Source: Daphnia pulex (taxonomy: Eukaryota; Arthropoda; Branchiopoda; Diplostraca; Daphniidae). Taken from it: a stretch of 64,000 nt of DNA. The position numbers and the translations under genes were made by a program. The notes under the pieces are model-generated. The model saw only the letters and a list, made by a program, of their open reading frames with translations, was not told the DNA's origin and searched no databases. Every line of letters begins with the position of its first letter. Position 1 is the stretch's first letter. Shown here one piece after another: positions 52,500 through 64,000 of this stretch. The stretch spans positions 7,626,001 through 7,690,000 of the forward strand of contig NC_060023.1 of assembly GCF_021134715.1 (NCBI RefSeq), given 5' to 3'.

Positions 52500-55400
52500 A
52501 TTATAAGTTTCTGATGATAATGATGTCGTATTCGATTGGCGGAGCTGCCGCTATTACACTCTTTTGATGGGCTCGATAAAATAGTTCTTTTTCGTTCTTT
52601 TTTTAATACTTAAGAGAGTAATAAACTTTATGGTATCACTAGTTTAATTGGAGAAGAACATCTATTTGATCAATGCACATCTACTTCTACATAATCAACG
52701 ATTCCAAATACGCTGTACTATTTTACAACTATGCGAAGTGATTGCGGATGTATACCATTAAACATGCTCTCACCTCAACTTCTCACTTCAAAAGGGGTAA
52801 GGGTAGTAAGGAGCCTCCACCGGACCTACCTTATCAAATGGGCGCGACGTCTATCTCTATCGCGCCTTACATGATGATTGACGGGCCTGTGCTGCCATCT
52901 TACTCGATAGCCAGCAGCGAACAACAATCAAAAGGAATTCACCGCTCAGACAATCAAATTACGTCATGTTGTCAACGCGATCAACATAATGTGAGAGCGC
53001 AAATTTAATAAACTGTCGAAACCCAAACAAACTTGTGATTATTTTTTTATTCCTTGTTAGTTTTTTTTTACGTAATATTTCTAGATATTAACAAAAAACT
53101 GTGTGTTTTTAACTAACACAATGATTCTTAAAAGAAAGAAAAAGAATTTTTAAACCTACCGTATCATAGGGGTGGGTGCACCACTGGGTTTTCCGAAATA
53201 ATTTGTACAACTTTGCGACGCCTATTCTCGACAATGAGGAAATGAGAACCCATAAATATTCGTTATAAAGCAGACTACTCTCCTTTCCTCATAGGGTCCG
53301 CTCGATTGTGCCAAATATTTCGGTGCTGTGATTTAAAAAAAAATCTCGACCGATGAGAAAAATCGCGATAAATCTAATCTTAACAACTTACGTATACCTG
53401 GCAAGAAAAAATGCGCATGTCCATTTTTCTCTTCTCAATTGAAGATGCGGTGCCATTCACGTAAAGGCCACACAGCTTGCGTCGGTGGGAGTGCTGGAAC
53501 GCGATGCGTAAAGTCTTCCGATGCATTCAAAACGCGATTGTCTAGTCCATTTGCTCAATTGAAACTGCGTTGGGTCTCTCTCGTATCACCTTGTCAGAGC
53601 TGATATATGGATACTTAAAATCCCATCCCTCCCTTGCCCTCCCCCTTACCGATAAGAGTAGGGTTTGCCCGTCTCTCTCTCTCTCTCTATACGACATTTG
53701 AATGATGTATGCAACTCTGCTTCAAAAGAATGCGACTTCACATCGATAAAAGAATGGAGAACTATGTCAAGTGTTTTAACAACGAACCAGCACAGCAGCA
53801 CTTATAGGGGAAACAAGAGGAAAAGAAATGAAACCGATTTCTCCAACCACTTACGTTTTTATTCGGAAGACGGTGATATAACTTCCAATCAATAATTCAT
53901 TTGAAATAATGTTCAACCCAAATAGTGAATTATTTTTATCGAGTTTTCGTATCATTTTCCTGTCGTCATTGCTTCTGCGAATTACATCCGATATTTCTAT
54001 AGCAGCAATTTTGATTGATCTTATTTTAATAACTAGAACAAAATAATTTTCAACTTGGCTGTAATAGGTTTAGACTTTCATTTGGCTTGAAATTCTTGGT
54101 CTTATTTGACTATGCGCCATTGAATTCATTGGAACGCCGAATAAGTCTCAAAGCCATTGAGAATTTCACGATTCATTCCCGCCGTCGTCTTATTATTCTC
54201 GATGCAAATAGCTGAAACCGCAAAAGAAAAAGCTCTCGTCCGCCGCCGTGATGCTGGCCCGTGTGTTGTGTGGTCGAACTTATAATTGGATGCGCCGCGG
54301 GGTAACCGGTCGTCTTCCACAGTCCCCCAGAAAAGGTTACATTTTCTTTCTTCCAATGCTTTTATCTAGTTCGACATTTTGATTACATGCGCGCCCCTGT
54401 TTTGAATACGTTGAAAAGCATCCGAGAGTTTCCCCCCCCCCCATTCTGACATTGGACAGACAGACGGACAGAATATTCAAAAATAAAAGGGGGAAAAAGT
54501 TCTTTTTCCGCCGGAAGGGAGAGAATGACAAGCCTTATCGATTGGGCTTTGCTCTGCTCTACTCTCTCGTCTCGCTCCATCTTCCATCTATCTTGGCTTT
54601 GCATCCGGCGGTAGTTGGCTGCTGAATTTGCTGAATCCCTCCTTTCCCTTTTCTCTCTCTATATAGTTGTCTTCTACTTTTGCTGCTCTCCAGTGATATC
54701 TCTTCGAGTTTTGAAGGCCTATTAGCTGGATGACATTCGGTCGTTTGTTGGTATATAGTAATAATCTATTGAATGGCTCGGCCAGGTGAAACTATGGAAC
54801 TGGACCAAAACGTAAAAGGGATGAGTCGAATTTCGTTGTAGCGCGCATCAGCAGCCGTTGTCATAGAAATGGAAAGAGAAGAAGAATAGCCTCATTTGCC
54901 TACCGGGGGCCATCATTATGTAAATAACAGAAATCGAGATTTTCAAGTCCCCATGATAAAAAAAGGAGGGAAATCAATTTCTTGACTACAGACGACGGAG
55001 GTGGACCCGCCCTTCTTTTTCCCAGTGATTCGCCATAATTTCAACTTGTCGTTCATAATTCCCCATTCGTTGGAGATTTGTTTGTTTGTAGCGCTGGGCG
55101 TGTTCCCTCTAATGTAAAGACGGTCATTTTATCGGAATTCACGACCTGCTCCTGGGAAAAAAGGCGTGTGTATAGAAAACAAAATAGCTTCTGCTGGAAG
55201 AATAGAAGCCCAAATAGTTTGACAAAGTAAAAGCACAGGGACTGCCAGCCGGGGTATAGTATCTAGGGCTGTTAGCGTGATTAGCCTGCCTCTCTCTCTA
55301 GCTAGAAAAAAAGTAGTAGTCTTTTCCGAAGTAGAAGAAAAATAACAAGTTCTTATATATTCTTTCTATTTTTTTCCCCCCTTATTCTTCCTATATATCA

Positions 55401-57546
55401 TCGTTTCTTCTTTTTGTCGTGTTCTTCTTCTTCTATTCCGCTTTGCTCCCATTCGACGAGTATAGACTATAGGCTCACAAGGGCTTGTATCCGAGATTGA
55501 TTTACTGGCCTCCTCTTATTCTTTTTTTTTCTTTCTTTTTTGGTTGGGTCGTTCCGTCCCGTCGTTTTACTCGTCACTTTGATTCTCTTCTTTTTACTAT
55601 ATACTGTATACCCCCTGCCGGCGCTCCTTCGTCTTGGCTGGTAAACGATGAGTGATTGGACTCCAATTATCCACCAACGTTCTCTCGTCCCTCGTTAATG
55701 AACAGGTTGTGGGCAGTAATAGCCGCACAGCCGCAAGTAAAAACCATTTTGACGTTTTATTCCCTTCTACTGGCTGGCTGGCTGTCCTCCTCCGCACGGC
55801 GTAGTTCAGTATATATCCTGTATATGAAAGCAAAAAGGAAAGATATATATACAAGAAAGAACTAATAATAAATATTGAAAAAAAAAAAAAAAAAACTTCT
55901 GCTGCTGCCGATGTATTTGGGAGAGTCGGGTGATGGTTCATCATCAGTCCGATCGATGGGCCGCCCCGTCCGTCCGTCAATTTTCTTTTCTTTTTTAGGC
56001 GCGGTCGAACACGGATGACGGAGGGTGGCCGGGGTTTGAAAACGGAGACGTCGACGCCCCTCCCGGTGCAAAGCCCGGAATCCCAGAGTTTGTTAAAAAA
56101 AAGGGGGGGAAGGGTGAGCATCGTTTGTTTATGTTTGTTTATCGACTCTTTTTTGTTCTTCACGGCTTAGAAAAGGAAAGAACTAGGAGTATAGTACAAG
56201 TTAAATGATAAAACGACCGGCCGGAGGGTATTCGATCATACATCTTGTTGTCCAAAGTTCGCTTATGTGTATCCCGCTTATCCCCCTCCCCCTCCTAGTT
56301 TTTTGTACCCCTCTTCCATGATTTTCCTGTCTCCAAAGAAAGTAACCGACTGGAAAACGTTTTAGAGCACGTTCGGTCCGTCTTCTTCTTTTTCTTTATT
56401 TCTTTTATTCTTGTTTACATCGTCAATATTGGAACAACTGGGCAGCACTCGCTTCCGGTTCGACGAATCTTTTAGGTCAATACTCCCGCCACCCCGGCAA
56501 CCCTCCCTACCCCACCTCCACCCATAACTTTGACATTGAAACATTCTTCATATTACATCACGTCACGTCATTTATGATTTGAAATGGACGCTATGGTAAG
56601 ATATCGTGTTTTAATCCGTTTGGATCCGTTGCCCTAGGCAACAACTGGTTAAATTCAATACTTTCCTCCAAGATGAATAAATGTTTGAATAGATTTTAGT
56701 CGCAAACCCGCCGACCGACCAGCAGCCAGCACCAGCAGCGAAATATTAACCCGAAAATAGTTGCAGGACAAGAGGCCATTGATCCATCCGCACGGATTGT
56801 ATCCTGTCGACTGACTTTTGTATTGGACTTTTATTGAAGACCAACAAACGAGATGAAGAAGCCATGGCCGTGGGCGAGTGTGCAAGATGATCGTGTCTCA
56901 TCATCCGGCAGTCGAGAGGGATTGTAACCAATTTCCAGGGAAGTATTTGATTGGTTCGACATAGATATATATATATGATATCCAGTTGATTCGCTTTATA
57001 TTTTTCCGCATCCGCCAACAATTCCGCCGTAGTGAACTTTATAAGAAATCAGAAACCCACCCACACTCCCTCCCCCACAAAAAAAAAAATAATACAGAGA
57101 AACATAAAAGTTTATTTACCACATTGACGAGTGTGTGTGTGTGTGTGTGTGAATACAAAATGGTGATGTCGGCGGCAAAAACCGGCAAGACGTTTATATG
57201 AGCGCGCGATTTGTTTGCTGTTATTTCCATTTTTCTTTTTTGTTTTCGGCCCAGCGCACTGGAGCGTAATAGATACTGTTTGTACACAAGTCGGATGTAC
57301 ACATATACGTCCGTGAAAGGTGTGTATATTCCTATGTATGTACGCATATATATATATCAAGGATGATGGCTGACAGTTAAGGAGGTCAAACAAAACAAAA
57401 CAGAGAGAAATAACAGTCAACAAGAGAGAGAAAGATAAACGAATAAAAACGCAATGATGTTGTGGAATGCTGGGCGTTTGAATGGAACATGGTCCGAGGG
57501 AATACATTCGAGTCTCCAACATTGATATACAAAACATGTAAAAATA
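52500..57546. other. About 5 kb without recognised gene
   Basis: No ORF with recognisable domains on either strand. It contains a CT run (53672-53689), several A/T runs, a TA-rich microsatellite near 56965, and a GT microsatellite at 57129-57151. The part nearest 57546 is probably the 3' UTR of the GPCR gene. The ORF at 52742-53008 begins at a non-ATG codon and has no known motif. Confidence 0.5.
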
Positions 57547-60500
57547 TTATCGATAGCGATTAGCCGCCGACGGGACGGCCAGCGGCTGCTGCTGCTGGTG
57601 CTGCTGGTTGCTGCTGTTGTTGGCGAGTCCCTCGTAGACGGAGGCGCAGCGGCTGTAGCGATGCTGGACGGTGGCGACGGTGGTGGCGCTGGCCGAGGCC
57701 GCCAGGCTGGTGATGGGCGACTTGCGGCACTGGCATTTCAGGAGCCGGATGAAGACGCGCTTGAACGTCCGGTTGAAGACGGTGTAGATGAGCGGGTTGA
57801 TGGTGGACGAGACGTAGCCCAGCCACAGGCAGGTGGCCACCAAACGGTCGGGGATGTAAGCCCCGCACGACGGCCACACCACCATCAGCAAATTGAGTAA
57901 AAAAAACGGGGCCCAGCACAACACAAACCTGTCGGAATTTCAACAACCAAAATTTATATAAAAAACGGAATTCTTCCAGTTGAAAGAAATAAGAAAAGAA
58001 TAATACAAAAGGAGAGTATAATATAAGCCGAAGAATAGACGCTTTTGATGGCATAGTCTATACAGCTGTATACTATTGTTGTTGTTGTTTTTATTGGAGC
58101 TCCAGTCTAGAGTTGTTGCTTGTTCTGCTAGATCAAAAAGCTCTTTGAGAAACGACGACGGCGGGAATCAAAATAAAAAAGATAAAAATAGAAAAAGTTG
58201 AAAGTCGCCGGAGATGTCGTTTTTCTAGACCTATACACATTTTCAACTGCTGAGATCGTCACGTTCCAACTTGAAAGTGTTTTGATTTCCGCAACTCTCT
58301 CTCCCCCCGTTTCCCGTTCGTTAAATTTGAAAATCAGCGCGATTTCGGTGGGTGGGCTGTTGGGGGGGGGGGATAGTAATTTTCGTTTAGAGACTTTTTT
58401 TTTATTTTATGTTTCTCATTGCGCAGAGGGAAATGAATCGGCTTTAATGACGTAGAAAATCAATCTCTTAACTTTATCGATCATTTCTTTTGTAGACATC
58501 CTCCCCCCAAAAAAATCTAAATGAAAAAAAGGGGTTAAAAAAAAGAAGAGACCCAGACAGGGATTGAATGGGAAAAGTAAAGACGAAATGAAATGAGTTT
58601 GTCCTGACTTATTCTTTTTTTTCTTTTTTTTTCTCCGTAAAAAAGTCTTCATACAATCTACTTTCGGTCTCTCTTTTTTATTATGATTCCGAGACTCGTT
58701 CGTTCGTTCGTTGGGGCCGTCTATACAAGTCGAGAAATTTTGATGTAGGACCTTCACTAAATTGGGAGAGACATCGTTGATTACGTTCGTTCTCTTTGAC
58801 ACTGTGTGTTGTGTGTGATTTCGCCGTGGACACACGGACTCTTTATGATGGACCGTTAGAGATAGAGAGAGAGAAATGTCCGTTTCGTTCTTTCATCCGT
58901 GCCCAGTTATATGTCACTGATGATGTTGGGCGCCAGAAACAACGTCCAAGAAGAAGAAAACGGGACTACGGATATAGGTGACCGAAAATGGCGGACGGCA
59001 TACTACTAACGGGAATTTTTTCTTGTTTTTGTTTTGTTTTTCCTTATTGCTTTTCTTCTTTATCCCCCCTATTCTATTTGTTGTGTTGTGTTATGTTGTT
59101 TGTTTGTTTCGTGAGAGACTTCGTCGTTTTGGCCGGTGTCGTCCGTCGTCGTCCGTTTTGGGCGCGTGCCAATGTCTCGATTTTTATTTTTTCTCCCTCT
59201 CCCCCCCACATCCAGCACACGGCGGAGGAGGAGGAGGAGGAGAAGGTGATGGATAACGAGACACGGGCGCCCCTTGTCTTCTTATACTATACTATTCCGT
59301 TCACATCCGCCCTTTTCTATACCCGTTGACGGTGAACGCAACTCTCGTCAACATCCGTTACCCCTTCCTCCTTCTTTTTCCCCCTGTTTCGACTTCCCTC
59401 CCACTGCTCCTCCATTTTAATTACATTTCTTTGATTTGATTAACGAAGGCAATTTTTTCGGGCGGAATGAGGATGACAAATTCTGGGATTATAAGAAGAA
59501 GAAGAAGAAGAATTCAATTACGTGAAAAAGACGACGCCCAGGACTTTGCTGGCCTTTTGCTCGTTGGCCACCGTCGCGGCGCTGGATATGTTGGGCGTCG
59601 ACGACGAGACGATGGAACCGGATCGACGGTGGTGCGGAGTGCTGGCCACGACGGCGTTGCCGCTGGAGCTGCTGATCTTCCGCCCGCTAGCAGCGCGGCT
59701 GGTCGCCGCCGCCGCTCTGGCCGAGGCTTTGACGATGCGGATGGGCTGCTGCTGCTGGTCGTGCTGGACGTCCGCAGCCGAAGTCGACAGAGAACAGTGA
59801 CACGAAGGCGAGAAAGTGATGCGGGCTTTCCAGATGAGCTTCCGGCGCTCCCTGGACACGCTGACCGGCGTCTGAGTCCCGCGCTCCTGCTGTAACGGCA
59901 AATTCTCGTCCTCATCGGCCTGGGACTTTCGGTCGTCGTGGGCGAAATTGACCGAGTGGAAACTGCGCTTGTTGGTGGCCAGGCGGCCACCGCTGGTCGT
60001 GTAATTACTGGAACTGCTACCACCGCTGGCCCTGGCCATGAGCTGCTGCTGGTGCTGACGGGCCTTGTTGCGCAGCAGGTGGACCGTTAGGGCGTAGGAG
60101 ACGACCATGATGATCATTGGGATGTAGAAGGCGGCCAGGGAGCCGAAAAAGGCGAAGCCCCGGTTGTTGATGACGCACTGGTTGCCGATCATGATGTTGG
60201 AGGGGTCGATGAGTCCCAGGGCGCTGATGGGCGAACTGATGAGCAAGGCCAGGAGCCAAACGAGGACGACCCGGACGACGACGAGCCGCTTGGAGCTGCC
60301 GCCCGTCAGGAAGCTGGCGCTGCTGCCGCCGCCTCGACCGCCGTAGCCGCGGGCTTTCAACGGACTCCGGATGCCCAGGTAGCGGCCCAAACTGATGCAG
60401 CACATGTGCAGGATGGAGGCCGAGCAGGCCAGCACGTCGCAAGTGACGTACACGTTACACCAAGTCACCCCCAGAGGCCAATATCCTGTAAAAATCAAAT

Positions 60501-61750
60501 AACAACAACACAGTGAGACATGAAACAGGTGTACAATTTGATCGTCGTTTTGTTCTTCTCTCGAGACACAGCAAAATGTTCTTTTATCTTTTTCGCTGGC
60601 TATGGTTGCGTCAGTTAACGATGTGTTATTGTGTGTATATATATAAACAACGGAGAGGCCAGCATGTCAGCTGGGCAAGAAGAGCCAAGGTTTGTTTAAG
60701 TGGTGGCCTTTTCAGCACAGCTCACAACAGTCGAGTTTCACTGTTGTGCTTAGCTTGGGAGTTTGGCTTTTGTTAATGAATTCGGCTCATCTCTTTTGTT
60801 TTGTTATGTAATGTCAACTGGCTAGCTAGTGTATACATATACCTAAAGAGAGGTCGTCCGTTGTTAACATATAGGCCCGGAAGGTTGTCCCCCCCCCCTG
60901 GCCAACAGCCATAAACAAGTAAAAAGAACAAACAAACAAAAAAGTAGATTGAGTGAGAAGCTAAATTCTTTTTTTTTTTAGAAGTTGCTTGTTTCTTATT
61001 TCTTTTCTATTATATAGTGTCCTTCGTACTTTTCTTAGCCACTTGGGGATCTACTGTGTTGGCACTCCAATGGCCGCGAAAGCTTTATGAAAACGGCTAC
61101 ACAAGAAAGAGAGTCAAGATGGGTCCAACTAACACATCTATCACACATTGCCTGGCTCTTGGCAATGGCTTATACTGGCTGCTGCCGATCGGAGTAGGAG
61201 ACAAACTGGACATATCTTAACGCGCATCAATTATAGTCGGATCGAGATTGGGAATGTGGCGCTGCGGGATGAGTGGGTGGGTCGCCCATCATCATTCTCG
61301 GTCTTGAAGAGGGGAAATCAAGAAGAAGAGACAAAATGGCGCATGATACACATATATCTAGCTCGATTGCTGGTGTAGTAGTATACCTAAGAAGCCGGCC
61401 GTGGCGCCGAAAGGCATGACGATGGTGCTAACGATGAGGTCGGCAAAGGCCAGCGAAACGAGAAACCAGTTGGTGACATTTTGAAGTGGACGCTCCAGCC
61501 AGACGGCCAAACAGACGAGGACGTTGCCAACGGTGCCGGCCACCACGAAGACCATGACGCAAATGAAGGACCAATTGTAGACGTCGGAGTCGCTCTTGAT
61601 GCTGGCCTCGCCGTCGATAGAAGTGTTGCTGCTGCTGCTGCCGGCCGTCGATGTAAGCCAGATTAATAGCGACGATGTCGTCGACGACGACACGGACAGC
61701 CTTGTGCTGGTGGCCGTCACACTCTGATTCCATTCCAGTTTGCCTTCCAT
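57547..61750 (-). CDS. Biogenic-amine GPCR, 5-HT2-like serotonin receptor
   Basis: Exons 61387-61750 (ATG), 59522-60485 and 57547-57928 join in phase with GT-AG introns of 901 bp and 1.6 kb and give 569 residues. Exon 1 has a Ser-rich, N-glycosylated head, then TM1 ([13 protein letters not shown]) and TM2 ([13 protein letters not shown]). Exon 2 holds TM3 with the amine-binding Asp ([15 protein letters not shown]), SLGRYLGIR where most class A receptors have DRY, TM5 ([16 protein letters not shown]) and a long Ser/Arg-rich third loop. Exon 3 has TM6 ([12 protein letters not shown]) and TM7 NPLIY, with palmitoylation-type cysteines (KCQCRK). TM4-TM5 sequences such as [14 protein letters not shown] agree with insect 5-HT2. 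A dopamine or related amine receptor is the alternative. Confidence 0.85.
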
Positions 61751-64000
61751 GAAGGGCAATGGGCAAAAGTTTGAGATGTAAGCCCCAGCCCGTCGCACCT
61801 TGTCCGACTTGTTTTCTTTATATATAGACCAATCGTTTATTCTTCTTTTCACTTCCTTTCGCGGATGTTAACCACCGACGGTGACCACATCGTTGACCGC
61901 ACTGTCATGACCGCCTTCATTTTCTCTTGTCACTACTTTTCTTCTTTTCCCCGAAATGTTGTATTAAATAGTCACGAAAATAAGAAATAAAAACTGGTGA
62001 AGCACAGCAGCAGCACACACCTGTACCAACAAAGCACTGGTCTCTCTCACTAACAAAAAACAGCACACAGATTGATTTATGTTTTTTTCACTTATTATCA
62101 ACACAAATCTGAAGGTTATGAGCTTATGACGGCTTATCAGCGCTGCGTAACAGCTTATCAGTTTTGTTGTTCTTTTAGTTATATCCTTTTTGGGTTGGGG
62201 AGTTTGTTTAATCACTTTAATCGGTAGCGGGGTTGTGCCGTTGTGGACGTGTGTGTATATCCCGTCGTTTGCCGCCTTCCGAGGAAAAAGGAAAGAAAAC
62301 TTTAAAATTTTGTTGGTGGTTTTGGCCGGTTATTTACACCCGCTCCGACCCGTCTGCGACCAGATGATGAACTGGACGGACTTTGGGGACTGCGGCTAAG
62401 AGTGTCGACTGTCTGCTGGCCCATGTGAGCGCGCACACCGCCGCCCGAATATGCCAAGAGTCGACAGAGACGAGCAGAGAAGAAGAAGAAGAAGCGGAGA
62501 ACGCACAGAAAGAAAAGAAATGGAAAAGCATCAAAGAAACAAACTCAAAAGGAAAAATAAAAAGTAAAAAAAAAAACAGCGCAGCAGCGAATAACATAAA
62601 GAAAAGTCGACGTGAAACACACAAAGTTATAAATGAAAAACATATAACCTACGCGGACTGCGACTACTAGAGTCTCTCGGATTGAGTTTGCCACCGCAGC
62701 GGGAGAGATGAGCGACAAACGTGAAATTGCGCAAGCGCATTGGACGCGTGTATTATTGCCTAATGTGACGTTATAGATATTTAGGTCCATTCTTTTTTGT
62801 TTGAGAAAATAATTTTTTTTTTCCAATGGGGTGGGGGAGGCTGCTGGAACAGCTGTACAACGTGTTCGTCTATGATAAGACGGCGGGGATCATTATCGGT
62901 GCGTCTCTGATTAATGACACGGCAGAGAGAGACTTGCGTAACGCTGATAGACGAAATTTTCTTCCGCATTATTTCTCGGTCCGTTTTTTTTTCAAATTGG
63001 GAAAAAAAGGAAAATTATTTCAAAAATTCGTTTTTGGCGCCATTTTTTTCATTTCTCTTATTCATCGATTTCGCCAATTTCAATCGGCAGGGATTTGATT
63101 ATCTTTAATCTGGGGACTGCTGTCTCTGTGTGTGATGGCACCTCTGGGGAATTTCATTTCCGCCCCGATGACGAATATCACAGACACACTCGTATAGAAA
63201 TAGAAGAAGCTTGAAAAATGGTGATGGTGGATTCTCTTTAATCTGGAGTCTTTTGACTCCCTGGCGCGCGTCATATCATTCCAAGCGATTTTTGGATACT
63301 TTCTTCTTCGTCGCCGATTAGATATCGACTGGCGCACGCTTCGTGTCTAACTCGCCCGGAATTTTTCCACGCATCAATTATTTTTCTTTCCTTTCTTTTC
63401 TCTCCGACGAAATATTTGTACAAAATGGCGAACAGACAGCTGCACAGACTACACAGACTACACCGTAGAGGGCGGCCAGCTGGTGTAGTTTTCATCTTGT
63501 CCGAATCCGAATGCGGATTCACCGGATGGTTTTTTCTTCCTTCCTTCTCCTTTTTTTTTGTTTTATGACGCCGCTATTATATGGATGGTGTCTGATGGCA
63601 ATCATTCGGCAATCTTTTATCTTCCATCTTTACAGTTTTGACGCCGCGACGTCCCCCTGCTGGCTATAGCTGCTTATATAAACGCTCGACTCCCATCTAT
63701 TGTTCGATTCTTCCCCCCTGGACCACCAGTGTGTGATGATGAATGACCAGCAGAGAGCCCCAATAACCTACAGTGCTAAAGCTCTAGCCATCTATAAAGC
63801 CCTACTAAAGCTGGACGGAAAACCTTCCGGGGAGGGGGGTACCTTGTCATCAGCTCAGTCAGCGCAAAAAGAAAAAGAAGAAGAAGTTCCATTGTCTTTT
63901 GTGTGTGTGGACCTTTCTACGATATCCAACATTATAATCAAGCCCGAGAGATCTCATCTGCTGCCGGCCTGTGTTCCACGTCTCTGTGTGACATGGCTGG
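61751..64000. other. 5' flank of the GPCR gene, no recognised gene
   Basis: Contains the 5' UTR (the frame is open upstream of the ATG but has no earlier ATG) and probably upstream non-coding exons or promoter. I see low-complexity A/G and T runs but no ORF with a known domain. Confidence 0.5.

Noticed and set aside
57129..57151. GT repeat as a possible regulatory element
   Set aside because: Simple microsatellite; nothing beyond dinucleotide repeat is visible.
59467..60023. Long ORFs on both strands over the GPCR third loop
   Set aside because: GC-rich codon-biased exon opens all frames; only the frame joining TM5 to TM6 is supported.

Overview
This is eukaryotic DNA from an arthropod, most probably a cladoceran crustacean such as Daphnia. 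That inference rests on compact GT-AG introns, mostly 50-150 bp, arthropod-type genes (proteasome Rpn2, TRAPPC1, a serotonin-type GPCR) and a dense load of arthropod-type transposons. No prokaryotic features, tRNA, rRNA or CRISPR were seen. Several ORFs begin at non-ATG codons, so starts were reassigned wherever an ATG and splice sites could be read.

Left third (1-18 kb): a mobile-element graveyard. A decayed CACTA/EnSpm-like transposase lies at about 781-2150 and a YqaJ-type exonuclease relic at about 3370. The exonuclease relic is split by a complete, apparently intact LTR retrovirus-like element at 3810-16126 on the minus strand. It has two 755-bp LTRs with no difference seen, a 4-bp target duplication (AAAG), a primer-binding site, a polypurine tract, gag, pol reached by a canonical -1 slippery heptamer (GGGAAAC), and an envelope-like gene. 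Inside the unusually long gag, a 455-codon ORF overlaps in the +1 frame; this is the most novel feature of the window. A decayed BEL/Pao-like gag fragment follows at about 16.5-17.0 kb.

Middle (18-48 kb): relics of host genes (MED23-like, CIAO1-like), two diverged MATH/BTB genes each broken by one in-frame stop, an unrecognised three- to four-exon gene with an inverted-repeat insertion, and an FHA plus kinase gene (Chk2-like) whose catalytic HRD is HRN. Next come hairpin elements, a degraded LINE (32.7-37.5 kb, RT motif YADN), a fold-back element abutting a 450-bp copy of part of Rpn2, alanine-rich repeat genes in a duplicated block, a RING/coiled-coil gene, and TRAPPC1.

Right part (47-64 kb): TRAPPC1 (minus) and PSMD1/Rpn2 (plus, 15 exons) are intact and head-to-head with 368 bp between start codons, which suggests a shared promoter. 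About 5 kb of sequence without a recognised gene follows. Last is a three-exon, 569-aa 5-HT2-like GPCR on the minus strand, with its 5' flank running to the end of the window.
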